NCBI RefSeq assembly: GCF_014762745.1
Contig: NZ_JABURJ010000052.1
Coordinates: 1 to 64,000 of the forward strand
Direction: 5' to 3'
DNA: 64,000 nt
From: Kangiella sp.
GTDB taxonomy: Bacteria; Pseudomonadota; Gammaproteobacteria; Enterobacterales; Kangiellaceae
In this document: positions 35,408 through 46,700 of the stretch, one piece after another
How the letters are laid out: the number at the start of each line of letters is the position of its first letter
How positions within the stretch are numbered: the first letter of the stretch is position 1
The notes under the pieces: generated by a model
What the model was told of the DNA's origin: nothing
What the model saw: only the letters and a program-made list of their open reading frames with translations
Databases searched by the model: none
Position numbers and translations under genes: made by a program

Positions 35408-35974
35408 ATGTTGGATGAAGAAGAATTATTAAAACTAGATAAGGCGGCTCAGCTAATACTCGCTGGGGAAAGAAGAGAAGCTTGTGAAATTTTGGAGGCG
35501 CTAACTTATCGTAATGATCCTAGAGTATATAGGATGCTAGGTAGAACTTACTTGCTAAGTAATGACTCATCAAACAATATACAAAATCCGGAGTTAGGAT
35601 TCGAGTATTTACATAAGGCAATAGCTCTTGGTGACTTGTATTCTTCATTGTATGTGGGAAGAGCTTTGTTTCATGGGGATTTGGTACATAAAGACTATGA
35701 GCTAGCGTTCAAATATTTAAACAATTTAAAAAACTCTAACATAGGTGAGGGGCACCTTTACTTAGCTGCTTGTTACATAAAAGGATTGGGAGTTGAAAAG
35801 TCAGATAATGATGCGGAGCGTCATTTACGTTTAGTTATTGCTAACATGGATAATAACACGAAGGATACATTGAGTATCATAAAGCGAAATAATCTGGTCA
35901 AATATTATTTGAGTCTTATAAAAGTTTATTTAACAAGAAATAAATATGGTGAAAAGAGATTTAGACGGAGTTAA
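35408..35974 (+). CDS. Sel1-repeat protein of unknown function
   Basis: 188-aa cytoplasmic protein with three or four Sel1-like repeats (DPRVYRMLGRTYLLS, FEYLHKAIALGDLYSSLYVGRALFHG, GHLYLAACYIKGLGVEKS). Codon use is markedly AT-rich (many ATA, AGA and TTA codons) compared with its neighbours, suggesting horizontal origin. It has no visible ribosome site or partner gene. Sel1 proteins without a signal peptide often sit next to effector or toxin genes, but nothing here confirms that. Confidence 0.65.
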   Translation: MLDEEELLKLDKAAQLILAGERREACEILEALTYRNDPRVYRMLGRTYLLSNDSSNNIQNPELGFEYLHKAIALGDLYSSLYVGRALFHGDLVHKDYELAFKYLNNLKNSNIGEGHLYLAACYIKGLGVEKSDNDAERHLRLVIANMDNNTKDTLSIIKRNNLVKYYLSLIKVYLTRNKYGEKRFRRS

Positions 35975-36021
35975 GAACTTAATGGACGTAGTGTAAATAG
36001 ACTGCTATTCAGGAAATGCAA

Positions 36022-36477
36022 CTACTGCTCTACATTCGTCTGTTGATCAATTTCCTGTGCATTCATCATGCTTGCGACTCTTTGAAAGGCGGCCAGTAGT
36101 TGAGTTTGTTCCCAGTCTTCCAGTCGATTAAATCGTTCAATGAAATAATCCTGCATCGGTGGTGGTGCCGATTCTAATAATGCCTGTCCTTTTTCAGTCA
36201 GAGATAAATTAAAGCGGCGCTTGTCGGTTTGGCTTCTTATGCGTGTGACCAGTTCGCGATCCTGCATTCGATCGATGATGCTGGTAATAGTGCCCTGACT
36301 TAAATTCAGTGTCTCTGCCAGCTCTTTGGGCGAGATGCCATTGGTGCGGCTGATTTGTTTGAGGATCAGAAGTTGCGGGCCTGTTACGCCAGCTTTCTTG
36401 GCAAGCTCTTTGGAATAGAGATCATTGGAGCGAATGATTTTACGCAGGGAGACGAGCAGGTCTTCGTATTTTTCCAT
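36022..36477 (-). CDS. MarR-family regulator
   Basis: 151-aa winged helix-turn-helix repressor. LILKQISRTNGISPKELAETLNLSQGTITSIIDRMQDRELVTRIRSQTDKRRFNLSLTEKG-like features are all present: recognition helix LSQGTITSIIDRM and wing SQTDKRRFNLSLT. It is divergent from frmA across 235 bp, so it may regulate the formaldehyde genes, although FrmR-type repressors are the usual controllers. Confidence 0.85.
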   Translation of the reverse strand: MEKYEDLLVSLRKIIRSNDLYSKELAKKAGVTGPQLLILKQISRTNGISPKELAETLNLSQGTITSIIDRMQDRELVTRIRSQTDKRRFNLSLTEKGQALLESAPPPMQDYFIERFNRLEDWEQTQLLAAFQRVASMMNAQEIDQQTNVEQ

Positions 36478-36694
36478 AGAGTTTTTATCGGATTGTGCTG
36501 ACTTAGAATAATGTCAACTGTAACCAAATCTGGCCATAAATTCCATGCCATTGCCTACGAGGCATCAATTACGACAGAAGATTCACGCCATGCTGTTAGA
36601 GTAGCTCTTGATCAATAGTTGTTATGTATCACGTCAAATCAAAGCTTCGATTGCAATTATTGGGTACTGTTGTAAGGTTTGTTAATCGAAGTGA

Positions 36695-37837
<1,143 letters not shown>

Positions 37838-37847
37838 GGGAGTAGTT

Positions 37848-38684
37848 ATGAGTATTAATGAATTATCAGCAAGTAAAAGTTTCGGTGGTTGGCATAAGCA
37901 ATTCAGCCACTCTTCAAAGGTGCTCAACTGCGATATGCGTTTTGCGGTGTATTTGCCGCCTCAAGCTGAGCTGGGTAAAAAGCTGCCAGTGTTGTACTGG
38001 TTGTCGGGGCTGACCTGCACCGATGAAAACTTTATGCAGAAAGCTGGTGCGCATCGTGTAGCAGCTGAACTGGGTATTATCATTGTAGCTCCGGACACTA
38101 GTCCGCGAGGCGATGATGTGGCGGATGATGATGGTTATGACCTCGGTAAAGGTGCGGGCTTTTATGTCAACGCCACGCAGGAACCGTGGAAAAAGCATTA
38201 CCAGATGTATGATTACATCGTGAAAGAATTGCCCGCTCTTATTCAGGACAATTTTTCCGTCAGTGAAAAAGCGGCCATCAGCGGTCATTCCATGGGCGGA
38301 CATGGCGCATTGATGATTGCCTTGCGTAATCCGGATATGTTTGTATCAGTATCGGCGTTCAGTCCGATAGTGAATCCGATGAATTGTCCCTGGGGACAAA
38401 AAGCCTTTACTGCCTATTTAGGTGATGACAAAGAGGAGTGGCAACAATACGATAGCTGTTACCTTTTGCAGCAAGCCGAACAGCAAACTCCTATGCTGGT
38501 ATCACAAGGCGAAGCGGATCAGTTTTTAGTGGAGCAACTTAAAACAGAAACTCTGGAAGCGATTGTCGAAGAAAAGTCCGCTCCGGTGACTATCGAAAGA
38601 CATGATGGTTATGACCATAGCTATTACTTTATCGCCAGCTTTATTGAGCAGCACTTAAGGTTTCATGCCAAGCATTTGGCTTAA
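37848..38684 (+). CDS. frmB: S-formylglutathione hydrolase
   Basis: 278-aa serine esterase that releases formate and glutathione from S-formylglutathione, the second step of formaldehyde detoxification. [16 protein letters not shown], the nucleophile elbow [10 protein letters not shown] and the catalytic His in [11 protein letters not shown] match FrmB/esterase D. It is co-transcribed with frmA. The gene ends 20 bp before a duplicated norB-type terminator that marks the left edge of the accessory island. Confidence 0.94.
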   Translation: MSINELSASKSFGGWHKQFSHSSKVLNCDMRFAVYLPPQAELGKKLPVLYWLSGLTCTDENFMQKAGAHRVAAELGIIIVAPDTSPRGDDVADDDGYDLGKGAGFYVNATQEPWKKHYQMYDYIVKELPALIQDNFSVSEKAAISGHSMGGHGALMIALRNPDMFVSVSAFSPIVNPMNCPWGQKAFTAYLGDDKEEWQQYDSCYLLQQAEQQTPMLVSQGEADQFLVEQLKTETLEAIVEEKSAPVTIERHDGYDHSYYFIASFIEQHLRFHAKHLA

Positions 38685-38706
38685 CCATTTTTTCTAAATA
38701 TTAAGC

Positions 38707-38734
38707 AAAAAAAAGAGGTGCTAATTGGCACCTC
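38707..38734 (-). terminator. Minus-strand terminator, left copy
   Basis: GAGGTGCTAATTGGCACCTC followed on the minus strand by an eight-T run. It is nearly identical to the norB terminator at 47270-47296 and follows the norB tail remnant. Confidence 0.75.
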
Positions 38735-38769
38735 AAGTTTTGTGAAGAGTGTTGTTATTGATTTAACAT

Positions 38770-38811
38770 CTATGCGCCTTCTTCAATCGGCTTACCAACA
38801 GGCGAAGCGCC
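38770..38811 (-). pseudogene. Remnant of the norB 3' end
   Basis: On the minus strand this encodes GASPVGKPIEEGA and a stop, against QPVGKPVEEGA and stop in the intact norB at 47322. Of 30 bases compared (38774-38803 with 47326-47355), 26 agree. Upstream of the match, similarity ends and in-frame stops appear, so only the last codons and the terminator of a norB-like gene remain. Confidence 0.6.
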
Positions 38812-38838
38812 ATCCAACAATTCTTGTGTAGGGGCGAG

Positions 38839-38872
38839 TGGCGCTCGTCCGATTGAATGTCGGATGACGCCA
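38839..38872. repeat. REP-like hairpin
   Basis: TGGCG with TCCGA pairs with TCGGA and CGCCA around an ATTGAATG-type loop. It sits between the norB remnant and the first island gene. Confidence 0.4.
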
Positions 38873-38905
38873 TGTATGACTTATCCGAACTACGTGTGAA
38901 TACTA

Positions 38906-39484
38906 TCAATACCCGCTAATCGCTTTAAGCTCATCGACTTTTTGTTGGACATCTTTAGCGGTCAAGCGAACCCCAGCCGCTTCCTGCTCATCAAACCAGG
39001 CCAGTATTTCATTAATATTCTGACGAGGAGTAGCTATGCAGTGATCGGGATTTTTAACGTACACAGGGGGGCTGGCGATATTACTGCCTGAATAGAAAAA
39101 GCAGTAGTGGTAGCTATGTCTATCCAGCTGGTTATTAAGAACCGGCCATACAGCAAGGCTGGATATTATGCCCAGCAAAATAATGGTTGAAAGGACTTTC
39201 GAGGTTTTATTCACTTTTTGGAAAGTTAATTTTTTTAATATCCTTAAAACTATCAGATAAATTAGACAAAAAGCTGCTAAGGCAGCACTGATAAGGAAAA
39301 GCCCCATTTTTGTTGCTTTAACGTAATAGCTGTTTGCATTAATCCTTTCGAATATGCCAAGTGATAATTCATAGCTGTTTATGAGAGCGTATAACGCACA
39401 ACCCAATATTACCGTCCCACTTATTACGCCTAAGATTACTTCCTTAATGGTGAGTTCTTCTAATAAAGCATTATCTTTATTCAT
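38906..39484 (-). CDS. Four-span membrane protein, possible immunity protein
   Basis: 192-aa inner-membrane protein with about four hydrophobic helices (residues about 14-36, 55-75, 90-115) and a periplasmic loop rich in Tyr, His and Cys (SYHYCFFYSGSNI, DHCIAT). I recognise no family. Its start overlaps the stop of the upstream 351-aa gene by 4 nt (ATGA), so the two are translated together. Small multi-span proteins in this position are typical immunity partners of pore-forming toxins; this is inference from arrangement. Confidence 0.55.
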   Translation of the reverse strand: MNKDNALLEELTIKEVILGVISGTVILGCALYALINSYELSLGIFERINANSYYVKATKMGLFLISAALAAFCLIYLIVLRILKKLTFQKVNKTSKVLSTIILLGIISSLAVWPVLNNQLDRHSYHYCFFYSGSNIASPPVYVKNPDHCIATPRQNINEILAWFDEQEAAGVRLTAKDVQQKVDELKAISGY

Positions 39485-40536
39485 CGATATATATTTCTCG
39501 TATCTGGAATATTAAATAATCTATGCAAAAAACCTTCAGGGTCTCGTTGGGAAAGAGATATAGAATTTGATGTGCTTTTTGAAAGTTGCTTAATATTATC
39601 AGTTAGCTTTTCAAGGGCATAATCAATGCTCGGAGCAACAACTACTTTTGAAATCAACGTAAATGTATTGAGTTGTGTTACTTTGATTTTCAAGTGTTTC
39701 TCCATAGACTTAAGAGTCTCAACAAAATACTTTGTTAGTTTCTCGCCAAATAAGTTTGAGAGCCCGTAAGATATTAACCCACAAACTGCAAATACTGCTA
39801 ATAATGGTCCTATAGCTAAACCTGTAACCGCTATGCCAGTGAGCGTAAGGCCTGTCCAAATTATTCCTGCTCCTGCAGCTGCAATAACTACATCTGCAGC
39901 CAGGCCACCCACAAAATGATGCCAGGTAAGCTCATCCCTCATCAACTGATCCATACCATGAAACCAGACTGAAAAGATAACGGTTACGATGCCGCCGCCG
40001 CGAATAGCATTGCCAGCGCCAGCTTTGCCTAAGCCCATGCTAACAACTTTAGGGTTATTGGCTAAATAGCGTGTTCCGGTCAGGTGAGTTCTTAAGGCAG
40101 GGTTGCCCTTCAATATGATATAGCTTGCACCAGCATAATTCTGAATACGAAACTTGCTAAACAAGTTACCGCCTCGTTTCATTTCGGCTGCAAGAACGAC
40201 TAAGGCCTTAGCATCAACAAAGGAGGGTATAAAGCCACCCGCACTCTTGATCATGGTTCGATTCTCTTCCCACTCCAGCTTTGCGGTTTCTGTTATCAGT
40301 CCTTTTTTGACTAACTGCTGCAAGGCCAGTTGAATCGTATCGTCTTCCGAATAACCTTTTCGCTGATAATACTTTTTCATAAAATCCCAGAACTCATCAG
40401 GGCTCATAACAACCAGTGTATGACTGTTCTTTTTTAATAAAGCGTCAAGAGGAAGGGGGGAATCATTAGACTGTTGTTTATTACGGTTTAGGTAGGCTTT
40501 AATTCTGGCGTTTTGTTGAATTTCGAATCCTGTCAT
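39481..40536 (-). CDS. Unknown protein with hydrophobic glycine-rich core, possible pore-forming effector
   Basis: 351 aa. A charged N-terminal third (1-105) is followed by a segment reading YIILKGNPALRTHLTGTRY, a glycine-rich stretch (GLGKAGAGNAIRGGG), two or three long hydrophobic helices (about 180-265) and an amphipathic C-terminal third. There is no signal peptide, so the helices are in a protein made soluble first, as in colicin-like or type VI membrane-disrupting effectors. I cannot assign it to a named family. AGGAAAG precedes the ATG. It is coupled to a four-span protein that could be its immunity partner. Confidence 0.5.
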   Translation of the reverse strand: MTGFEIQQNARIKAYLNRNKQQSNDSPLPLDALLKKNSHTLVVMSPDEFWDFMKKYYQRKGYSEDDTIQLALQQLVKKGLITETAKLEWEENRTMIKSAGGFIPSFVDAKALVVLAAEMKRGGNLFSKFRIQNYAGASYIILKGNPALRTHLTGTRYLANNPKVVSMGLGKAGAGNAIRGGGIVTVIFSVWFHGMDQLMRDELTWHHFVGGLAADVVIAAAGAGIIWTGLTLTGIAVTGLAIGPLLAVFAVCGLISYGLSNLFGEKLTKYFVETLKSMEKHLKIKVTQLNTFTLISKVVVAPSIDYALEKLTDNIKQLSKSTSNSISLSQRDPEGFLHRLFNIPDTRNIYR

Positions 40537-40707
40537 TGCTCTTTCCTTGGTTTCCTTTGCAAGCGGGCAATATTACTGGATGTCGCAGTTTCAATTCAAT
40601 GAACCAGTCGAGAGGTTATAGCTTTAGGTTATATTGATGGAATGATGCTTAGTAGGCTGGGATGAGTTTACGAATCCCAGCAATCAAATTTTTCCTTTAA
40701 GAAACTC

Positions 40708-40742
40708 GGGGGGGGGGGGGACAATTTCCTATCTGATAAACT
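40708..40742 (+). repeat. G13 tract joined to a truncated CRISPR repeat
   Basis: Thirteen consecutive G residues (40708-40720) replace the first 14 bases of the repeat; the remaining 22 bases (40721-40742) are an exact match to the repeat's 3' part. This is the outermost, degenerate repeat of the array. The retained part still contains the extended -10-like element. Confidence 0.85.
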
Positions 40743-42458
40743 GCGAGGGCTGCGACATCACCATTCACGCCGGTTGCGGTTTAAGCACAATTTCCTATCT
40801 GATAAACTGAGTCGGCAACGGAAGCGCCTATCACTTCGGTTGCGGTTTAAGCACAATTTCCTATCTGATAAACTTCTATAGGTCAAACTGTTACCAAGTG
40901 GCGTGTTGCGGTTTAAGCACAATTTCCTATCTGATAAACTGGAAGTGTATTTCCTAAAGCTATGGCTAAAGTTGCGGTTTAAGCACAATTTCCTATCTGA
41001 TAAACTTCACCTATTCAGCACGCGCCAAACGATCTTGTTGCGGTTTAAGCACAATTTCCTATCTGATAAACTATTTCCTGCCTGTTGGTGTGATGATTTT
41101 GTGTTGCGGTTTAAGCACAATTTCCTATCTGATAAACTGAAGTTAAAAGGAGTGGGTATGCGTAACAAGTTGCGGTTTAAGCACAATTTCCTATCTGATA
41201 AACTCATTCAAACCGAAATATGGTGTAGTGATACGTTGCGGTTTAAGCACAATTTCCTATCTGATAAACTAACAGCGTTTCGAGATAGTTCGTAATACTT
41301 GTTGCGGTTTAAGCACAATTTCCTATCTGATAAACTCTCAGCCCCTTTCTTAAAGCCGGAGTAATAGTTGCGGTTTAAGCACAATTTCCTATCTGATAAA
41401 CTATGAAAACACCGTAACCGTTGCTGAGTATTGTTGCGGTTTAAGCACAATTTCCTATCTGATAAACTTTTTGCGTAGGTTGATATTTCTCCAGCTAGGT
41501 TGCGGTTTAAGCACAATTTCCTATCTGATAAACTAGTTATTATCTGGTATGATGATGACAAAGGGTTGCGGTTTAAGCACAATTTCCTATCTGATAAACT
41601 GTGTGTCCCATAGCATACCTCCACGTTTAAGTTGCGGTTTAAGCACAATTTCCTATCTGATAAACTCGAAAGCGCAACATAAGGCAATCCATGAGCGTTG
41701 CGGTTTAAGCACAATTTCCTATCTGATAAACTGACAGGCGCTTATTCATGCCCGAACCGGCAGTTGCGGTTTAAGCACAATTTCCTATCTGATAAACTTG
41801 AAACAGTTAGTAAAACTAAGCGCATCAGGTTGCGGTTTAAGCACAATTTCCTATCTGATAAACTAGCAGGCTTCCGGCATTGCCGACGAGGACAGTTGCG
41901 GTTTAAGCACAATTTCCTATCTGATAAACTTTTTGAAACCAAAATTGGAAGGGAGCAGATGTTGCGGTTTAAGCACAATTTCCTATCTGATAAACTCCAT
42001 CCTCTGCACGAATAACAATAGGCTTTGTTGCGGTTTAAGCACAATTTCCTATCTGATAAACTGTATGCTTTGTTCATAAAGCGTCCTTCGTTGTTGCGGT
42101 TTAAGCACAATTTCCTATCTGATAAACTTACCTCGATGTTATAAAGTTGATGTCGAAAGTTGCGGTTTAAGCACAATTTCCTATCTGATAAACTACTGAC
42201 CACGCGAAAGAGCGGATGCTCCAAGTTGCGGTTTAAGCACAATTTCCTATCTGATAAACTTCAGGCAATGCGAACCCTAACTAACGAAATGTTGCGGTTT
42301 AAGCACAATTTCCTATCTGATAAACTTGATTGACTTTCTCATGGTAGTAACCTTTTGTTGCGGTTTAAGCACAATTTCCTATCTGATAAACTGCGTGGTT
42401 ATGAAATGCCATTAAGCATCTTGTTGCGGTTTAAGCACAATTTCCTATCTGATAAACT
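40721..42458 (+). CRISPR. Type II-C CRISPR array: 26 full repeats plus 1 partial, 26 spacers
   Basis: 36-nt repeats, starting GTTGCGGTTTAAGC and ending CCTATCTGATAAACT, recur at an exact 66-nt period from 40773 to 42423. All full repeats read look identical and all 26 spacers are 30 nt. The left end is a truncated repeat; the right end is a full repeat followed by a plus-strand terminator. Orientation is plus: the tracrRNA anti-repeat complements the plus-strand repeat, and the terminator faces this way. Each repeat ends in TGATAAACT, an extended -10 with a possible -35 (TTTAAG) 17 nt upstream, as in type II-C arrays where each repeat carries its own promoter. Confidence 0.98.
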
Positions 42459-42470
42459 CTATGAGTCGAT

Positions 42471-42496
42471 AAGCCCCTGATTTCAGGGGCTTTTTC
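42471..42496 (+). terminator. Terminator of the CRISPR array
   Basis: AGCCCCTGA-TTT-TCAGGGGCT-type stem followed by TTTTT on the plus strand, 12 nt after the last repeat. It lies between the array and the converging cas2 gene. Confidence 0.85.
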
Positions 42497-42520
42497 GTTA
42501 TTGGAGCGGCTGTAAAGTGG

Positions 42521-42850
42521 TTAAAAGAGGGCAAGCTGATCAGGGATTTCGGCATTTTCTACTAGGGTTCTATCGTGAAAATACAGAATATCACTGAATT
42601 GTTTGTCGGTGAAAAAGAGAATGCTAACCTTGCCATTGGCGGGTAAAGCCTCTTTTATTCTCTTAACAATCGGTATACTTCGTTCTTTTTCGCCAATAAA
42701 CCGGAAGTAAACTGAAAACTGGGACATTTCAAAACCTTCATCCAGCAAAAAGTTACGAAACTGTGTCGCAGACCGTCTTTCTGCTTTTTCCGTTACCGGT
42801 AGATCGAACATTACCATGAGCCACATAAGTCTAAATTTACTCTTATCCAT
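42521..42850 (-). CDS. cas2: CRISPR-associated endonuclease Cas2
   Basis: 109-aa Cas2 of the type II kind, part of the Cas1-Cas2 spacer integrase. The start MWLMVMFDLPV contains the conserved beta-strand and Asp, and FRNFLLDEGFEMSQFSVYFRF is the usual second segment. Its start overlaps the cas1 stop by 8 nt. It is the last gene of the cas9-cas1-cas2 operon and converges on the array. Confidence 0.95.
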   Translation of the reverse strand: MDKSKFRLMWLMVMFDLPVTEKAERRSATQFRNFLLDEGFEMSQFSVYFRFIGEKERSIPIVKRIKEALPANGKVSILFFTDKQFSDILYFHDRTLVENAEIPDQLALF

Positions 42851-43760
42851 TGAGAATCGCTTGCAGGTTTAACAGGCTTGGGTTGGGGTATTGCAACATG
42901 ACTTTCTTGTCTTCGTAGCTTTTGTTGAGTGAGCGCACGAGTAATTGAATATGGTTTAGCAAGGAGCTAGTGAAATCATTAGATTCCAACTCAACAGACA
43001 ATATAGACACCAGCCGTGATTTTATTTCAGGAGTGAGTTCATCTACACCTTCCTGTAAATGTAGCTTCCAAACCAGTAGATCAATAAAGGGGCGGAAGGG
43101 CTCCATCAGGTCATCGACCAGTCGAAAAGGATTATTCTTATTGCGGTGAAATAGTCCGATGGCTGGATGGAGGCCGCCAGCAACAACCGCTCTTGCTGTA
43201 GCTGACCGTAAAACAATATAGCCATAATTGAGTAAATTGTTAGGTGCTGGACCATTGCGATAGCGCTTGAAATTTTCACCGAGGAGTATAGGCCAATAAC
43301 GCTTTGCTGCCTGTCCTTCTAGATTCTCTTTGTCGCCTGAGCTGACTTTTTTGCTGAGCTGGTAAAAAGCGCCTGCGGGTAAACTTAATGCTTCTAGCGT
43401 TTGTCCCTGACGATAAATTTTCTGGCTTACCAGCGATTTCCACAGTTGTTTCTTGAGGGGGAGGCTGACATCCAGCTGATTATCAATTTTTGCGGATTGG
43501 TTGTAATGGCCATCTAGGGGCCAAAGTACAGAAACAGGGATGAAGGCTTGATTGCATACTACCAGAGGAATGTTTCTCTTGGAGAGTTCCATTAAAAGGC
43601 TTTGACTGTATATCAGGCCGTGTGCGGAGCCAATAATACTGTTGATATCGTCTATGGGGACCTTCCCGATTAGATCCCCTGACTCCTTGATTTCGATAAA
43701 GCCTCTGTGGATAGAGAGGTAGCGATTATCTTGACTGATTTCTAACATCCTTGTGGACAT
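42843..43760 (-). CDS. cas1: CRISPR-associated integrase Cas1
   Basis: 305-aa type II Cas1. LLNYGYIVLRSATARAVVAGGLHPAIGLFHRN holds the conserved core and metal-ligand His, and DDLMEPFRPFID holds the distal catalytic Glu. It inserts new spacers together with Cas2. Its ribosome site (AAGGAG) lies in the last codons of cas9, so the genes are coupled. With only cas9, cas1 and cas2 and no csn2 or cas4, the locus is subtype II-C. Confidence 0.96.
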   Translation of the reverse strand: MSTRMLEISQDNRYLSIHRGFIEIKESGDLIGKVPIDDINSIIGSAHGLIYSQSLLMELSKRNIPLVVCNQAFIPVSVLWPLDGHYNQSAKIDNQLDVSLPLKKQLWKSLVSQKIYRQGQTLEALSLPAGAFYQLSKKVSSGDKENLEGQAAKRYWPILLGENFKRYRNGPAPNNLLNYGYIVLRSATARAVVAGGLHPAIGLFHRNKNNPFRLVDDLMEPFRPFIDLLVWKLHLQEGVDELTPEIKSRLVSILSVELESNDFTSSLLNHIQLLVRSLNKSYEDKKVMLQYPNPSLLNLQAILNG

Positions 43761-43762
43761 AA

Positions 43763-46700
43763 CTACTCCTTTTTAATCTTATGAGCTTTCCGAGCATGAC
43801 CGGGGTCTTTTACCTTGCCTAGCGGGTCTACGAATACTTTACGTGCATTTTTCTCTTGTAGCTGCTTTGCTGATGCGGCCCAGCTAGATTTGTCTTTTTC
43901 TTCTTTAGCGATTAAGTGACTTCTTAGATAAACTAGGCCATTTGTAATTTTTTTAACTCGCCTTATTTCAGTATTATCTTTGTTGTCAAAAGCAACCATA
44001 TCATTGATCTGTAATCGCATAATGCGCCAGGCAGTCGGATTATCTTTGCGCCACTGAGGGGTAAAGTCAGACTGGTGTGCATCAAACATGGATATAATCT
44101 CTGATTGCCACTTGCCTGCCTTTTTACCTTTGTCGGTACACCAGATATCGGCACAATAATTGCTACCGCCTTGAACGTATCGGTAGGGTTTCCCAGTTTT
44201 GTCTTTGATGGGAATCATTACATCATCGGACTTTTCAATATGTACTCGAACCCGGCGAATATTATGTTGCTTTGCATATTGAGCTAAAAAGTCCTGCCAT
44301 TGCTTTTTAGTGGGCTTGGTCGCTAACTGCTCCAATAAATCTTCCCTAATGCTGGTGTTAGCTATTTCCAATATTTTTTTCTCTTTGTCTTCAATATTTA
44401 GGAAAGGCTTGCGTGTAGCATAAATGCCAGTGTTCTTTTTGGTGCCATCACAGATGCGCCCATAATAGGTTTCTTCATGCAAAGAGCCTATCGTGGTAGA
44501 GCCGTTTGGCTTACCGTGATCTGGTTTATAGGAGATGACGATATCATCAACCAGCTCCTGAATTTTTGAGCGCTCGAAACCTTCAAATGGGTATTCGAGT
44601 TTTTCTAAGAGTTTGTCAGTGTCATGAGCACGCTTTGATGCTTTGGATACTTTGTTGAGCGTGTTGCGGCTGGTACAGGCAACTACTAAGGCATCAATGG
44701 CATGATGCCTATGATCAGAACGATCTTTTGAGTCATCATCGCTGATCAGGCTGTTTAAGCCCCAATGATGCCTAAGCATTGATGTTAGCTGACCAGTTAC
44801 AGCAACCACCTTGTCCTTGTGACAGGCATAAGTCATGTATTCTCTGGCCACTCGGGTCATATAGCGGGTGTCATTAAGCATTCTTGCTAATAAATCGCCA
44901 TTATCGCCTTTCCATTTTTCCCAAGCGTTAGGTTCAAACCGCCAACGTTTATTTTTATTCGCAAAATTTTCTACCCGGGCAATAATAGCCTCCCAATCAT
45001 AACCTTCTGGGCTATGTCCGAAGGCTTCAAAAGGCGATTGGTTACCTTTGAGTCTGTTGGCATCTCTATGAGACAGCACCTTGTTTGCCCTTGAGTCGTC
45101 ATAACTTAACGAGAAGGGCAATAAGTGCTCTACTTCGTACGCTGAATTGAAAATATCGTGTGCTGAAATGATGTCTCCTGTAAATGGACAACAACGCTCA
45201 TTAGGCGATTCAGCGAGGTCTTCCCAAAGTTTATATTTCATTCGGTTTTGATAGTTCTTGGCGATCCCAAGTTTTTCTAGCTCTTCGTTGATACGTTCAT
45301 TATCATCTCGCCCTTTTCTTAAGTCTCGCTCGAGCTTTGAGTATTGGTCAGCACCGAGTGGAAGTTCTCTTGCAAGCTCCAGGTGTATTTCTTCGGGAGC
45401 AGACTTTAATCGCTTTATCAACGCATTAACAACAGTTTTTAACTGATTCAGGGCTATGTGAACAGTAGGGTTGTTGATCTTTCCATAATATTGCTCGGGA
45501 GTAGCTTCCTCACCTAATGAACGATCTCCACCTAATACATAGCGCTGCAGGAGTTGTCCATAGTATGGAAGGTTCCCTTCATTATAAACTTCACCTGTAT
45601 GGAATTGACTGTGGTCTATGCCTTCTTCTTTACAGGCTTTATCGTAAGTTAAACCATTTTCCATATGAGGATTTATTTTGATGGCTGCCTTGAGACTGAT
45701 GCTTGCGTACCCCGGCGGGAGTTTAGCAGATGCAATAGAGCTGAGCTGAGATTCGCTTAAATCGAAGTTATCCGATAACCAGCTTTTTAAATCTTCTTTG
45801 TTGGTAACAGTAACAATTTTATCAACAATCTGGTTTTGTGTATCGAGATCAAGATCTAACCATTCGGTTCCAAAGGCTTCGTCATCAGAAAGTCTAAAGC
45901 TTGTCAGATCGCAGTTTAATCCTTTTCGGCCAAGCTCTTCGAGGTTAAATGAAGATGCTCGGTTAAGATTGGTGAGTTTTTTTATTTTTGCCCAGGTCAG
46001 CAATCCATTTTTGTTTACTTCTGTAAAATTGGTTGTCAGCTCTTTTAGAATAATATCCTTCTGCTGCTTTGTAAGGTCAGGATCGTCGGGAGTATACTTT
46101 TTCAATTGCAAGTTTGCGACTTCCTGAAAAATTCTGAACCTTTGTATTTCTGGATAACCCAAGCGACCTCTTTTTTCCCCTTCAATCAAGGTACACCAGC
46201 CTGGTTCAGGAATTTGTAATGGTCGTTGCTCTATGATGATATCCATTAGCTCTTGTTGAATATCAGGTGTAAGGTTTTCTGGATAGTACTTCGTTTGGTG
46301 CGAAAGAATGGTTTTAACCTCCTGTTCCATCATTTCTCGTGAAATATAAAAGTCCCATTCATTCTTACCCTTCACTGAGTTAGGTCTAAGTCTTACCGTA
46401 TTTTTATTCTTATGCTTCTCATATAAAAACTGACCTACTGTTTTGCAATTTAGCTGTTCTTGAAGTTCCTGTATTCCTCCTTTCATCCCTGTTAATTCAG
46501 AATCAGAGGTATCATCGAGTATTCTATTGCTCTTAAACCCACGACGCTGGTTGATATGAAATAGTGCGCGGCCTAACTCAAAAAGAGGAACCTGTTTTGT
46601 CGCTGATTCTGCGCGAGCTTTCCAAGGGTCAATTTCTTCAACTTTTTTTCGCTCTGCCTTATCTTTTGGCATAAAGCCATATTTGATAAGCGCATTTAGA

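Noticed and set aside
35408..36021. Sel1 gene as part of a toxin or secretion cluster
   Set aside because: No effector, secretion or immunity gene adjoins it; the island with the toxin-like pair begins 2.7 kb later.
40758..42242. Several open frames of 60-170 codons on both strands across the CRISPR array
   Set aside because: They consist of the translated repeat every 22 codons (66-nt period) and are artefacts of the array, not genes.
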